Source: JBKPNX01 sp046732855
GTDB taxonomy: Bacteria; Pseudomonadota; Alphaproteobacteria; Geminicoccales; Geminicoccaceae
NCBI GenBank assembly: GCA_046732855.1
Contig: JBKPNX010000013.1
Span: 1 to 37,241, forward strand
DNA: 37,241 nt
Direction: 5' to 3'
Position 1 is the stretch's first letter. Each line of letters opens with the position of its first letter. Below, in pieces: positions 15,636-23,717 of this stretch. The notes under the pieces were generated by a model, which was not told the DNA's origin, searched no databases, and worked only from the letters and a program-made list of their open reading frames with translations. Both the position numbers and the translations under genes were made by a program.

Positions 15636-16928
15636 TCAAGTCTGCTGTGAGCGACCGAGGGCGCGGCCGAGATCCTCGATGATGTCAGCCGGGTCCTCGA
15701 GCCCGACCGAGAGGCGGATCATGTCCTCGCCGACGCCGGCGGCCGCGAGCGCCTCGGCGCCGACCTGGAGGTGCGTGGTCGAGGCCGGATGGATCACGAG
15801 CGTCTTGGCGTCGCCGACGTTGGCGAGATGGGAGGCGAGCTCGCAGCCCTCGATGAACCGTCGCCCGGCCGCGCGACCGCCCTTGACCCCGAAGGTCACG
15901 ATGGAGCCCGCGCCCTTGGGCAGGAGCCTCTTGGCCAGGCGATGGTCGGCGTGGGTTGCGAGCGAGGGGTGGATCACGTACGCGACCGCCTCGTGGGTCG
16001 CGAGGAACTTCACGATTGCCGTCGTGTTCGCCATATGCCGTTCCATGCGCAGCGGCAGCGTCTCGATCCCCTGGAGGATTAGGAACGCGTTCTGCGGGCT
16101 CATGCAGGCGCCGAAGTCACGCAGCCCTTCGGTCCGCGCACGCATGTGGACCGCGGACGGGCCGTAGCTGTCGAGGTAGACGAGGCCGTCGTAGCCGGGA
16201 TACGGCTCGGTCATGGTCGGGAACTTGCCCGAGGCCGCCCAGTCGAAGCTGCCGCCGTCGACCAGCACGCCGCCGATCGCGAGACCATGGCCGCCGAGCC
16301 ACTTGGTCGCCGAGTGCAGGACGAGGTCGGCGCCGTGCTCGAACGGCCGGCACAGGTACGGCGTCGCGAAGGTGTTGTCGATCAGGAGCGGCAGGCCGTG
16401 ATCGTGCGCGATCCGGGCCACCTCGGGCAGGTTCGGGACCTCGAGCCCCGGATTGCCGATGGTCTCGGCGAACACGAGGCGGGTCTCGGGGCGGATCGCG
16501 GCGGCGAAGGCCGGGGGATCGCGCGGGTCGACCAACGTGGTCTCGATGCCGAAGCGCGGGAGGGTGAGCTTCAATAGGTTGGTGCTGCCGCCGTAGAGCG
16601 ACTTGGACGCCACGATATGGCCGCCCGCGCCCATGAGCGTCGCGATCGCCAGGTGCAGGGCCGCCTGGCCGCTCGCGGTGGCGACCGCGCCGACCCCGCC
16701 CTCGAGCGCCGCGACCCGCTCCTCGAGCACCGCGACCGTGGGGTTGGAAATGCGCGAATAGATGTGCCCGGCGCGCTCGAGATTGAACAATGACGCCGCC
16801 TGATCGGCATCCGTGAACACGTAGGACGTGGTCTGATAGATCGGCACGGCGCGCGCGCCGGTCGCCGGATCCGGTTGCTGCCCGGCGTGCAGCGCGAGCG
16901 TGTCGAACCTGAACAGCTTCGCATCCAT
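15636..16928 (-). CDS. metY: O-acetylhomoserine sulfhydrylase (PLP-dependent)
   Basis: A 430-residue protein; ATG 16928 has GGAGG 9 bases upstream. It is a Cys/Met-metabolism PLP enzyme: LHAGQQPDPATGARAVPIYQTTSYVF, YSRISNPTVAVLEERVAALEGG, ASGQAALHLAI, and the PLP lysine Lys209 in LHSATKWLGGHG. The segment GKFPTMTEPYPGYDGL and the length of about 430 are typical of O-acetylhomoserine aminocarboxypropyltransferases rather than cystathionine gamma-synthases. It makes homocysteine from O-acetylhomoserine and sulfide, in the cytoplasm (established for the family). It stands alone and is divergent from the hydrolase-mlaA pair. No SAM or other riboswitch could be recognised in the roughly 195 bases upstream. 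Confidence 0.92.
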   Translation of the reverse strand: MDAKLFRFDTLALHAGQQPDPATGARAVPIYQTTSYVFTDADQAASLFNLERAGHIYSRISNPTVAVLEERVAALEGGVGAVATASGQAALHLAIATLMGAGGHIVASKSLYGGSTNLLKLTLPRFGIETTLVDPRDPPAFAAAIRPETRLVFAETIGNPGLEVPNLPEVARIAHDHGLPLLIDNTFATPYLCRPFEHGADLVLHSATKWLGGHGLAIGGVLVDGGSFDWAASGKFPTMTEPYPGYDGLVYLDSYGPSAVHMRARTEGLRDFGACMSPQNAFLILQGIETLPLRMERHMANTTAIVKFLATHEAVAYVIHPSLATHADHRLAKRLLPKGAGSIVTFGVKGGRAAGRRFIEGCELASHLANVGDAKTLVIHPASTTHLQVGAEALAAAGVGEDMIRLSVGLEDPADIIEDLGRALGRSQQT

Positions 16929-17125
16929 CGGCCCTTGCCTCCGGCAGCGCGCGGTCGCTTCGCGCGAGCGCTCCGGCTGTTGGTAAGGCAAACCGCCGCG
17001 CGCCGCCAAGCCCTCGCGAGCGAAGCCCGCCTCTGCACTTGCGCCGAAATCAGATTACGCGCCCAGGCGACAGGCGCCTGCAAGTTGCGCTAGACCTTGA
17101 TCGCGCCTCAAGAAGGGTTGGGGGA

Positions 17126-18415
17126 ATGCGGTCTCTGTTCGCGCCCGTGCTGTTGTGCGCTCTGCTCGCGACCTCGCCGGGTCGGGGCGCGATCGTCACC
17201 GAGTACGGGTTTCCGCTCGAGGACCCGCTGGCCGCCACGGTGATCGGCACGCCCGACGCGTACCGGGCCGATCTGCCTGTGGACATCCCGCTGCAGACCA
17301 GGGAGATCCAGGTGTTCCGGGGCCGCGAGGTCCCCGAGCTGTTCTGGTACGCGGCGAATCTGCGCTATTCGCTCTCGGCCCAGCCCGGGCCGGCGCCGCT
17401 CGCGTTCATCATTCCCGGGACCGGCGCCGCCTTCAATGCGGGCAAGAGCCTGATCCTGCAGCGGGCCCTGTATAAGGCGGGCTACCACGTCGTGTCGCTG
17501 CCCTCGCCCTTGCATCAGAACTTCATCGTCAGCGCCTCGACCTCGCGCCGCCCGGGCCTGCTCGGCGGGGACGCCGCTGACCTCTATCGGGTGATGCAGC
17601 TGATCCGCCGCTCCATCGCGGATGAGATCCAGATCACCCGCTACGGTCTCGTCGGCTACAGCCTCGGCGCGACCAACGCCGCGTTCGTTGCCAAGCTGGA
17701 CCAGGATCAGCGGGCCTTCGGGTTCGATCCCGTGCTGATGATCAACCCGCCGGTGAACCTCTACCGCTCCGCCCGCGTGCTCGACCGACTGTTCGAGGAG
17801 CACGTACCCAACATCGCCGCCTTCAATGTCCTGTTCGAGCGGGTGATGGGGGTGTTCACCGAGTTCTACTCGCCGGTAGAGCCGATGACCTTCGGCAGCG
17901 AGCTCCTGTTCGAGATCTACCAGCGCCGGCCGCCCGCGGACGCCACGCTCGAGGCGCTGATCGGCGCGGCGTTCCGCCTGACCTCGATGAGCCTCTTGTT
18001 CACCGCCGACATCATGGCGCAGGTCGGGGTGCTCGTGGCGCCCAACCAGACGCCGGGAATCACCACCTCGCTCACGCCCTATTTCAAGGCGTCGACCCAG
18101 CTGAGCTTCGAGGACTACGCGCGGCGGGTGCTCTATCCCTCCTACGTCGAAACGGCGCCCGGGGTCACCTTCGACCAGCTGGTCGAGCGGGAGAGCCTGC
18201 GCACGATCGGCGAGTTCCTCAAGGCGACGCCGAAAATCGGCCTGATGCACAATGTTGACGACTTCACGCTCAGCCATGACGAGCTCGAGTACCTGATCGG
18301 CGTGTTCGGCGCGCGCGCCCGGATCTATCCCACGGGCGGCCATTGCGGCAACCTCGCCTACCGGGACAACATCGCCTATCTGATCGACTTCTTCACTCGC
18401 CGGGGGCCCCGTTGA
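17126..18415 (+). CDS. Exported alpha/beta-fold hydrolase coupled to mlaA
   Basis: A 429-residue protein from ATG 17126, with AAGGG and GGGGG tracts just upstream. A signal peptide covers about 1-22 (APVLLCALLATSPGRGA). Hydrolase markers are FIIPGTGAAFNAGKSL (oxyanion region 94-109), the nucleophile elbow VGYSLGATNAAF with Ser179, and a C-terminal HNVDDFTLSHDE (acid) and YPTGGHCGNL with His406. It resembles serine-aminopeptidase or lipase folds. Its stop overlaps the TTG start of mlaA by four bases (TTGA), implying translational coupling. Given MlaA's role in phospholipid removal from the outer membrane, a periplasmic lipid or lysolipid hydrolase is a reasonable inference, not shown. Confidence 0.88.
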   Translation: MRSLFAPVLLCALLATSPGRGAIVTEYGFPLEDPLAATVIGTPDAYRADLPVDIPLQTREIQVFRGREVPELFWYAANLRYSLSAQPGPAPLAFIIPGTGAAFNAGKSLILQRALYKAGYHVVSLPSPLHQNFIVSASTSRRPGLLGGDAADLYRVMQLIRRSIADEIQITRYGLVGYSLGATNAAFVAKLDQDQRAFGFDPVLMINPPVNLYRSARVLDRLFEEHVPNIAAFNVLFERVMGVFTEFYSPVEPMTFGSELLFEIYQRRPPADATLEALIGAAFRLTSMSLLFTADIMAQVGVLVAPNQTPGITTSLTPYFKASTQLSFEDYARRVLYPSYVETAPGVTFDQLVERESLRTIGEFLKATPKIGLMHNVDDFTLSHDELEYLIGVFGARARIYPTGGHCGNLAYRDNIAYLIDFFTRRGPR

Positions 18416-19158
18416 GCGAGCCGCGCTGGCCCCTGGCTGCGGCGCTGATGTTCGCCGCGAGCCTGGTCGCGGGGTGCGCCGGCACGCCGCCGCTGCCGCC
18501 GCGGATCGCCGCCCAGCCGAACCTCGCGGAGGCCGCCCGGGCGCCCTCGGTGGTCGACATCTACGATCCGCTCGAGCCGTTGAACCGCGCGATCTACAAC
18601 TTCAACGCCGGGTTCGACCGCTATGTCCTTTTGCCGATCGTACGTGTTTACGAGTTCGTGACGCCCGTGTTCGTGCAGAATCGGATCTCCGACTTCTTCG
18701 ACAACATTCAGGAGATCCCCACTCTCGCCAATAACGTGCTGCAGCTGAAGGGCGACGCCGCCGGGCGCTCGGCCACGCGGTTCATCATCAACACCATGTT
18801 CACGGCCGGCCTGTTCGATCTGGCCGGTGCCAAGGGCATTCCTCGGGTGCCCGAGGATTTCGGCCAAACGCTCGGCCACTGGGGCGCGGGCGCGGGCCCG
18901 TTCCTGGTGATCCCGGTGCTCGGCCCCTCGAACCTGCGCGATGCTACCGGTCTGACCGCCGACGGGGCCCTGTTGTGGGTGCTGACCCCGGCGGCCGTAG
19001 CCGATTCCTATGTCCTCACCGGCGTGCGCTACGGGCTGCAGGCGATCGACACCCGGCACCGCGCGGCGTTCCGCTATTTCGAGACCGGCTCGCCGTTCGA
19101 GTACGACCTGGTGCGCCTGGTCTATACCGAGAAACGCAAGCTCGACATCGCCTACTGA
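18412..19158 (+). CDS. mlaA: MlaA (VacJ) family outer-membrane lipoprotein
   Basis: A 248-residue protein from TTG 18412, overlapping the previous stop; a GGGGG tract precedes it. Lipobox LVAGC places the lipid-bearing Cys at residue 22. The MlaA signature follows: VVDIYDPLEPLNRAIYNFNAGFDRYVLLPI, NRISDFFDNIQEIPTLANNVLQLK, RFIINTMFTAGLFDLA, PRVPEDFGQTLGHWGAGAGPFLVIPVLGPSNLRDATG. MlaA removes mislocalised phospholipids from the outer leaflet of the outer membrane and passes them to MlaC and the MlaFEDB ABC system, which is not in this window. The pairing with a coupled hydrolase is the notable context. Confidence 0.94.
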   Translation: MSEPRWPLAAALMFAASLVAGCAGTPPLPPRIAAQPNLAEAARAPSVVDIYDPLEPLNRAIYNFNAGFDRYVLLPIVRVYEFVTPVFVQNRISDFFDNIQEIPTLANNVLQLKGDAAGRSATRFIINTMFTAGLFDLAGAKGIPRVPEDFGQTLGHWGAGAGPFLVIPVLGPSNLRDATGLTADGALLWVLTPAAVADSYVLTGVRYGLQAIDTRHRAAFRYFETGSPFEYDLVRLVYTEKRKLDIAY

Positions 19159-19273
19159 GGCTTGGTGACGCCCACGTCAGTTCTGGCGCGCAGCGGGGCG
19201 CATCCCAATCCAGCGGCTCGAAGCCCGTTTGCGAAGCCTACGGCGCGGCCGGCAACACCGACCGCGCCGCACC

Positions 19274-19644
19274 ATGGCCGTCACGGGAACGGGGGTGGCC
19301 GGTCGGCCAGTGCCCCGCGCCCGCACAGTGGCAAACGCAAGCTCAGTTGCCTGCCACCGTCTCACTCTCGGTTACAATCATGGGTGGGATGCCGCTGAGG
19401 ATGACCTCCGCGTTACCCAGCGCCTCAGGGTCCGTGGCCGCATCGGCGATCCACTTACCGGCATCCTTGAATGCGGCCACGGCCTCACGTGCCAACTTGG
19501 ACTTCTTCAGCACCTCGATGCCGTCCCGGATTTCCGCAGCGATCGCCTGCAGCAGCTCGGGATCGGGCTCAGGCCCCTGCATGGCATCACCCACGCCGGC
19601 CAAGGCGGTGCGCGCGTTCTCAATCGCATTCAGCGCCCTGAGAA
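19274..19644. repeat. Diverged repeat, copy B (partner at 4876-5241)
   Basis: This segment contains the last hundred or so codons of the intact cytochrome gene and about 70 bases downstream of its stop. It aligns with 4876-5241, where only a relic remains. Conserved noncoding bases beyond the stop include GGCCGGTCGGCCA and flanking GC-rich blocks, so the homology is not limited to protein coding. Confidence 0.75.
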
Positions 19645-20755
19645 AAGCGGCGATATCGGCGATAGCTTTCTTGTTGAGAACGAACGCGCCCCCCCCGAAC
19701 TCACCGCTCGGTGACTTGGCGAACGTCGGCGTGGTATAAAACCGGATCGCGTCCTCGAGCGTAGCCGCCGAGTTGTTGTGGAAGAATGGCGCCGTGTCGG
19801 CGGCTTCGATCAACGGCGGCGTATTGAACGTCCCATTGCCGAAACCGGGCACGCCATCCTGGTGATCCTGACCGAAACCGCCGTCTTCAGGACCAATGCC
19901 GAGCCGGCTGGTGCCGGTGTCGAAATTGTCGTTGAAGGCCTCGTCAGGGTCATCGTCGTCCACGACATTGGCGCCGGCATTGGCGTGGCATGCCGTGCAG
20001 GCGCGATTGACCCCGACCCCCTCGAACAGCTCCTTGCCGCGCTGGGCGGCCTCGTCGAGAAACGTCAAGGCCGCGAGATCGATCTCCTCCTGCCGGCCAA
20101 GTGACCGTTGAAAGGCTTCGAGCGCATCGAGTTCGGCCTCGGTAGGCAATCGGAAGTCGCACTCGGTCGGGTCCGCCTGAAACTCTTCAAGCGTGCACGA
20201 TCGACGCGCTAGGGTTCGTGGGAAGTGCTGGGCTACCGCGCCGGCGGCGAACTGGCGGAGCGAGCCGTCGTTGGGCGAGCCGTCGGCCGACCAGCCCAAG
20301 GCATGCACGGGCCTGCTTCCGTCGGGGAAAGTCTGGTCCGAATCTTCGTCGTCATCGGGGGCGATCGAGACGGGCAAGGCGAGAGTGTACGGCACGCCGC
20401 GCAGCACGCCAGGGCGATCGAAGCCGTCCAGATTCTCCGTGATCAACGCGTGCTTCCGCAGGGCCTTGCTGTCCTCCAGCTGGCCCAACGCGCGGTTGGT
20501 CTCAGCCACGAACAGCGGGTCGCGCTTGGGCAGTTTCGCGATGAACGCCGGGTCGAGCGTGAAGTTGTTGGTGGCCGGGTGGCAGGTGGCGCAGGTGCGG
20601 CCATTCCCACCGAATATCTCCTCCGTGAACAATCGGCGGCCCTCCTCGATCAGAGCAGGGTCGTCGGCCGCCTCGAGCGCGCTTGGCACGCAGGTGGCGA
20701 GCACCCCGAACACGAGAATCGCAGTGGAATATTTCGACTTTTGGGCAGCTTTCAT
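19343..20755 (-). CDS. Di-heme cytochrome c peroxidase-like protein with extra C-terminal helical tail
   Basis: A 470-residue protein; ATG 20755 has GGGAG about 8 bases upstream. A signal peptide spans about 1-29 (STAILVFGVLATCVPSALEA). Two heme c motifs are present: CATCH at 55-59 and CTACH at 253-257, in the order and spacing of CcpA/MauG-like di-heme peroxidases. NTPPLIEAADTAPFFHNNSAATLEDAIRFY is the conserved region following the second heme. An acidic insert (DDDDPDEAFND) follows CTACH. After the usual end (IAAFLRALN) about 95 more residues form an amphipathic Ala-rich tail (EIRDGIEVLKKSKLAREAVAAFKDA). It is periplasmic and would reduce peroxides or oxidise a partner. Isolated and convergent with mlaA. 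Confidence 0.9.
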   Translation of the reverse strand: MKAAQKSKYSTAILVFGVLATCVPSALEAADDPALIEEGRRLFTEEIFGGNGRTCATCHPATNNFTLDPAFIAKLPKRDPLFVAETNRALGQLEDSKALRKHALITENLDGFDRPGVLRGVPYTLALPVSIAPDDDEDSDQTFPDGSRPVHALGWSADGSPNDGSLRQFAAGAVAQHFPRTLARRSCTLEEFQADPTECDFRLPTEAELDALEAFQRSLGRQEEIDLAALTFLDEAAQRGKELFEGVGVNRACTACHANAGANVVDDDDPDEAFNDNFDTGTSRLGIGPEDGGFGQDHQDGVPGFGNGTFNTPPLIEAADTAPFFHNNSAATLEDAIRFYTTPTFAKSPSGEFGGGAFVLNKKAIADIAAFLRALNAIENARTALAGVGDAMQGPEPDPELLQAIAAEIRDGIEVLKKSKLAREAVAAFKDAGKWIADAATDPEALGNAEVILSGIPPMIVTESETVAGN

Positions 20756-21800
20756 GGCATTCTCCCTGGCATACCCATGGCGCAGGCCCGCTGCGCAAGG
20801 AGCGAACCTCCTCATCGGCTATCGATGGTGAAGCAACCAAAGCGGCTGCAGCTTCAGGACCAGTTCTACCTTAAGGCGAGCTTCACCGTAGTCTCCTCCG
20901 CACGCCGGGGGATCAGGACCGCTCCCGAAGCAGCGATCTCCCGTCGGCTACCAGTGACGCTCTGCTCTAACGGCTATGCCAGGAGCTGGAACCAGAACTC
21001 AGGCCGTTGCTCGGGCCAGGGGTTACAGTTGTCCGCACCCCTCGTCCTGCGTATCCCATCTCCCAGGTTGGGCAGCAGCAATATAAGCTAGAATCGGAAT
21101 GTCAAGACGGAAATTTGTAACTTAAATGTAGTCAAAGCATAGATATAAATACTGCCGGCTCTAACCTCAAATTAAGACTTCATTTGCGGCCAATTTTAGC
21201 GGCATCCTCCGGGGCCGAGCCAGCAGTGATCTCCGCGCGACCCCCAAGTCCGGTCCGGGCACGCGCACCCGTGACGAGCGCAGCGGCTTAAATCGGGGAC
21301 AGCTACGCGAGTTCGCCGGCCTGCCACGCGCGCCCGTGGCGAGCGAAGCTGTCGTTCGCCGATTCGCCATTCCGAAGCGACACGATCATCGCGTAGCGCG
21401 GCAAGCCCCAGGTTGCTCTCGGCGTCCCCAATACTGTGATTGCCAGGGCGTTCGATTGAGCTCGGGATAGTCGACGCGCCAAGGCACCTCGAGGAAAGTC
21501 AAGCACACGGCCCGCAGCCGTACTGGTCCCGCCTCTTTGCGCCGGATTCAGCTCCGCGGCTACGCGTCGACGAACGCGTGCCTGAGGCGCCAAGACGACA
21601 GGTGTTCGGGGTCCGCTCCGGCCCGCCGCGCCAGCATGGCCGGGACATGCAGCACCGACTAGGATGCCTCAGCGACACAACAAGCCGGAAGGACGTCGTA
21701 CTGCGGCTTGGCGGAGTCAGGTCCGGATAGTTGCGAGCCCTGGGCGGCCGGCCGTGGTCGCCCCGGGCTGCGATGCGGCCGCCGATCCGCGGCGGCGTGC
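20756..21800. other. Long gene-poor stretch with an AT-rich island at about 21080-21200
   Basis: About 1 kb without a supportable gene. Open frames have biased, shadow-like composition and no motifs. At 21080-21200 the base composition turns sharply AT-rich (for example AAATTTGTAACTTAAATG, ATAGATATAAATACTG), in contrast to the GC-rich surroundings. This could be a promoter region, a binding site for a nucleoid protein, or a remnant of imported DNA. No tRNA fold, integrase or terminal repeats were seen. Confidence 0.45.
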
Positions 21801-22292
21801 TTACTCGAGCTTCCAGGTGACCTCGTGCGGGATGATCAGCGCGCCCAGATTCTCGCCCGGGGCGGGCAGGCTCTCAACCGTGAACGGCGCGGTCCCGGTA
21901 ATCCCCTTGTACTTGCCGGTGCCGCCGATGAAGTAGTGAGCCTTGCTGTCGAACGTAGTCGAGGTGCTGTCGCCGTCCTTGTCGGTCTCTTTGCAGGCGC
22001 CGTACAGCTCCTGCTCGCCTTTGACCGACCGGATGGTGACCAGGCAGTGGACCACCATGTTGTCGAAATAAGGCTCCCCGTCGGGATTGCGGGTGATGCC
22101 GACGAGCTCGGCCACGGTGATGGAGCTGTTCTCGACCATCTCCAGGACGTGCGCCGGATGCACGGAGAAGTAGGTCGTGAAGTGAGTGGTCCCGGACGGC
22201 GGCAATTTCACCACTTGAGCCGCGGCCCCTGAGACATTGCCGAACGCCAACAGTCCGGAGATGAACGATGCAGCCAACAACGACTTCTTCAT
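21801..22292 (-). CDS. Small exported protein of unknown function, beta-barrel-like
   Basis: A 163-residue protein; ATG 22292 is preceded by a GGGGGG tract, and the alternative ATG 22304 lacks one. A signal peptide covers about 1-25 (KSLLAASFISGLLAFGNVSGAAA). The mature part reads GTTHFTTYFSVHPAHVLEM, DNMVVHCLVTIRSVKGEQELYGACKETDKDGDSTSTTFD, HYFIGGTGKYKGITGTAPFTVE and a final HEVTWKLE. The GTGKYKGITG turn and beta-rich pattern resemble small secreted proteins with an allene-oxide-cyclase/dirigent-like barrel, but this is resemblance only. Two Cys may form a disulfide. A putative promoter and an inverted repeat lie upstream. No functional partner is evident. Confidence 0.8.
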   Translation of the reverse strand: MKKSLLAASFISGLLAFGNVSGAAAQVVKLPPSGTTHFTTYFSVHPAHVLEMVENSSITVAELVGITRNPDGEPYFDNMVVHCLVTIRSVKGEQELYGACKETDKDGDSTSTTFDSKAHYFIGGTGKYKGITGTAPFTVESLPAPGENLGALIIPHEVTWKLE

Positions 22293-22344
22293 GACGCCCC
22301 CCATCGTGAAGATCGCACCGGCGTCAGCGCGGCGGCGATCGCCT

Positions 22345-22372
22345 CGACACCACAGCAGTTTGCGCGGTGTCG
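22345..22372 (-). promoter_or_regulatory. Inverted repeat in the leader of the small exported protein gene
   Basis: CGACACC (22345-22351) and GGTGTCG (22366-22372) are exact reverse complements with a 14-base spacer, 53 bases upstream of ATG 22292. It may be an RNA hairpin in the 5' leader or an operator. There is no T tract after it on the minus strand, so it is not an intrinsic terminator. Confidence 0.35.
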
Positions 22373-22402
22373 AAACTTTTCTGAAATTTTTCGTTAAATT
22401 GC

Positions 22403-22431
22403 AAAACACATCCTGGTGAGGGAAATGTCAA
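22403..22431 (-). promoter_or_regulatory. Candidate sigma-70-type promoter
   Basis: On the minus strand a perfect TTGACA (22426-22431) is followed after 17 bases by TGTTTT (22403-22408), a weak -10, and the region just downstream is AT-rich. It would give a leader of roughly 100 bases for the gene starting at 22292. The strong -35 is the main support. Confidence 0.4.
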
Positions 22432-22440
22432 GCTAGGGGG

Positions 22441-23460
22441 TCAGCACGTCAGGAACGTGAGCCGCACCGAGCGCCGGACCAGTCCGCCCAAGGCGGCGAA
22501 CAGCGCATCGCCGCCTGCGGTGACCAGTCGATAGATTGCAGCGACCGCCGCGGCGTTGCCCGCCCCGAGCGCAGGGGACAGCAGCAGGATCACCGCGGCT
22601 TCCCGGACGCCGATCCCAGCCGAGGCGCCGGGCATGACGAAGCCGACGACCCAGGCGCCGGCGAGCGCCGCCGCGACCGCAGCAACCTCGAAGCCGAGAG
22701 GATCGTCGAGCAACACGCGACACGCGGTCGAGACGAGCAGGGTGGCGGCGGCGAAGAACAGCGTGGCCGCGGCCAGCGCCGCGATCAGCCGAGCGATGAA
22801 GCGCGCCGCCCTCACCGCGGGGGCCGGCCCGCGTACGCCCGCGCGTCGCCCTAGCAAGATCGCGGCCAGACAGCACGCTAGGCCGACCGCGATGACGATC
22901 GGGGCCTCTCCCGTTGCGACATAGCGTCGGTACAGAGCGGTCATCAGGTCCGCCTCGAGCGCGGCGATCGTGAGGCAGGCGCCGCCCGCCAGGACCGCCG
23001 CCTCGACGAACACCGTCGAGACCAGCGCCAGATGGGCGACGCCCCGGCGGCGCAGCGCGACATGCCGGCCGATGTAATGGACGATGTTCGAGGGGACGTA
23101 CTTCATGATCTGCGTGGTCGCGTAGAGCGCGAAGGCTTGCCTGGCGCCGATGCAACCGGGGGCAAAAGTGTGCAAAATGGTCGCCCAGACGAGGACCAGC
23201 AGGACCGAGAGGAGCGCGTAGGCGGCGCAGGCGACCGCAACAACAGCCCACAGCCGACCATCCCAGCTCAGCTGGCCGAGTACAGCATTCTCGAGAATGA
23301 CGCGGCCGGTGAACGCCAGCCCGAGCAGGGTCAGGCCGACCCCGACGGCCTGCACCAGCCGCCGGGGCGGTACGGGCCGATCGGCGCCGTCCCGCTTGGA
23401 CGGAATCGATTGTGGCGCCGAAGAGGGACGGACGCCGATACGCAGAAATGCCGCAATCAT
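22441..23460 (-). CDS. Lysylphosphatidylglycerol-synthase TM-region-like membrane protein
   Basis: A 339-residue protein from ATG 23460 (GAGG 7 bases upstream); ATG 23490 would add ten residues. It has about eight hydrophobic segments, among them VGVGLTLLGLAFTG, VVAVACAAYALLSVLLVLVWATI, VSTVFVEAAVLAGGACLTIAAL, IVIAVGLACCLAAILLG and AAVAAALAGAWVVGFVMPGASAGIGVREAAVILLL. The motif QIMKYVPSNIVHYIGRHVALRRRGV near 110-135 and the PGASAGIGVREA segment are hallmarks of the LPG_synthase_TM (UPF0104) family, whose members act as lipid flippases or lack known activity. The catalytic GNAT-like MprF domain is absent. Divergent from the dolichol-phosphate-type glycosyltransferase; lipid-linked sugar flipping is a possible role (inference). 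Confidence 0.85.
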   Translation of the reverse strand: MIAAFLRIGVRPSSAPQSIPSKRDGADRPVPPRRLVQAVGVGLTLLGLAFTGRVILENAVLGQLSWDGRLWAVVAVACAAYALLSVLLVLVWATILHTFAPGCIGARQAFALYATTQIMKYVPSNIVHYIGRHVALRRRGVAHLALVSTVFVEAAVLAGGACLTIAALEADLMTALYRRYVATGEAPIVIAVGLACCLAAILLGRRAGVRGPAPAVRAARFIARLIAALAAATLFFAAATLLVSTACRVLLDDPLGFEVAAVAAALAGAWVVGFVMPGASAGIGVREAAVILLLSPALGAGNAAAVAAIYRLVTAGGDALFAALGGLVRRSVRLTFLTC

Positions 23461-23590
23461 CCCACCGCCTCGGATCGAGTCTCTGAGCATTCGACACTCG
23501 CAAGCCGCGTCGGGGCCATGATGAGCGGGGTTCCTAAAGACTTTGCCTCTGGGGACGGGCAGGGCGGCGCCGCGCCTCGGACGAAAGGCA

Positions 23591-23612
23591 CGCCTGCCGC
23601 TGACGTCAGGCG
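23591..23612. promoter_or_regulatory. GC-rich dyad around TGACGTCA in a divergent intergenic region
   Basis: The stretch contains the palindrome CTGACGTCAG with outer complementary bases (GCCGC and GCGGC, one base offset). CGCCTG and CAGGCG can also pair. Together with GTAAA-G-TTTAC at 23693-23703 it lies between the divergent membrane protein and glycosyltransferase genes. It is a possible operator, with no known matching regulator. Confidence 0.3.
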
Positions 23613-23692
23613 GCCTGCGAGCTCGGTGCGGCGCGGCGCATCAGCCCACGCGGGGCAGGACGACCGCGGCAGGGATCGCTTCCCGGATCGCT

Positions 23693-23703
23693 GTAAAGTT
23701 TAC
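23693..23703. promoter_or_regulatory. Short perfect dyad GTAAA-G-TTTAC before the glycosyltransferase start
   Basis: An 11-base perfect dyad ending 14 bases before the GTG start at 23718. It is small enough to arise by chance, but its position next to the start is suggestive of a repressor or activator site. Confidence 0.25.
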
Positions 23704-23717
23704 CCTCGGCGGCGCGA

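Noticed and set aside
17108..18343. 411-codon minus-strand open frame opposite the MlaA-coupled hydrolase
   Set aside because: Antisense shadow; the plus-strand protein has a signal peptide and complete hydrolase motifs.
21303..21730. Possible transposase remnants in the gene-poor stretch
   Set aside because: Short basic frames without DDE or tyrosine-transposase motifs and no inverted or direct repeats at the borders.
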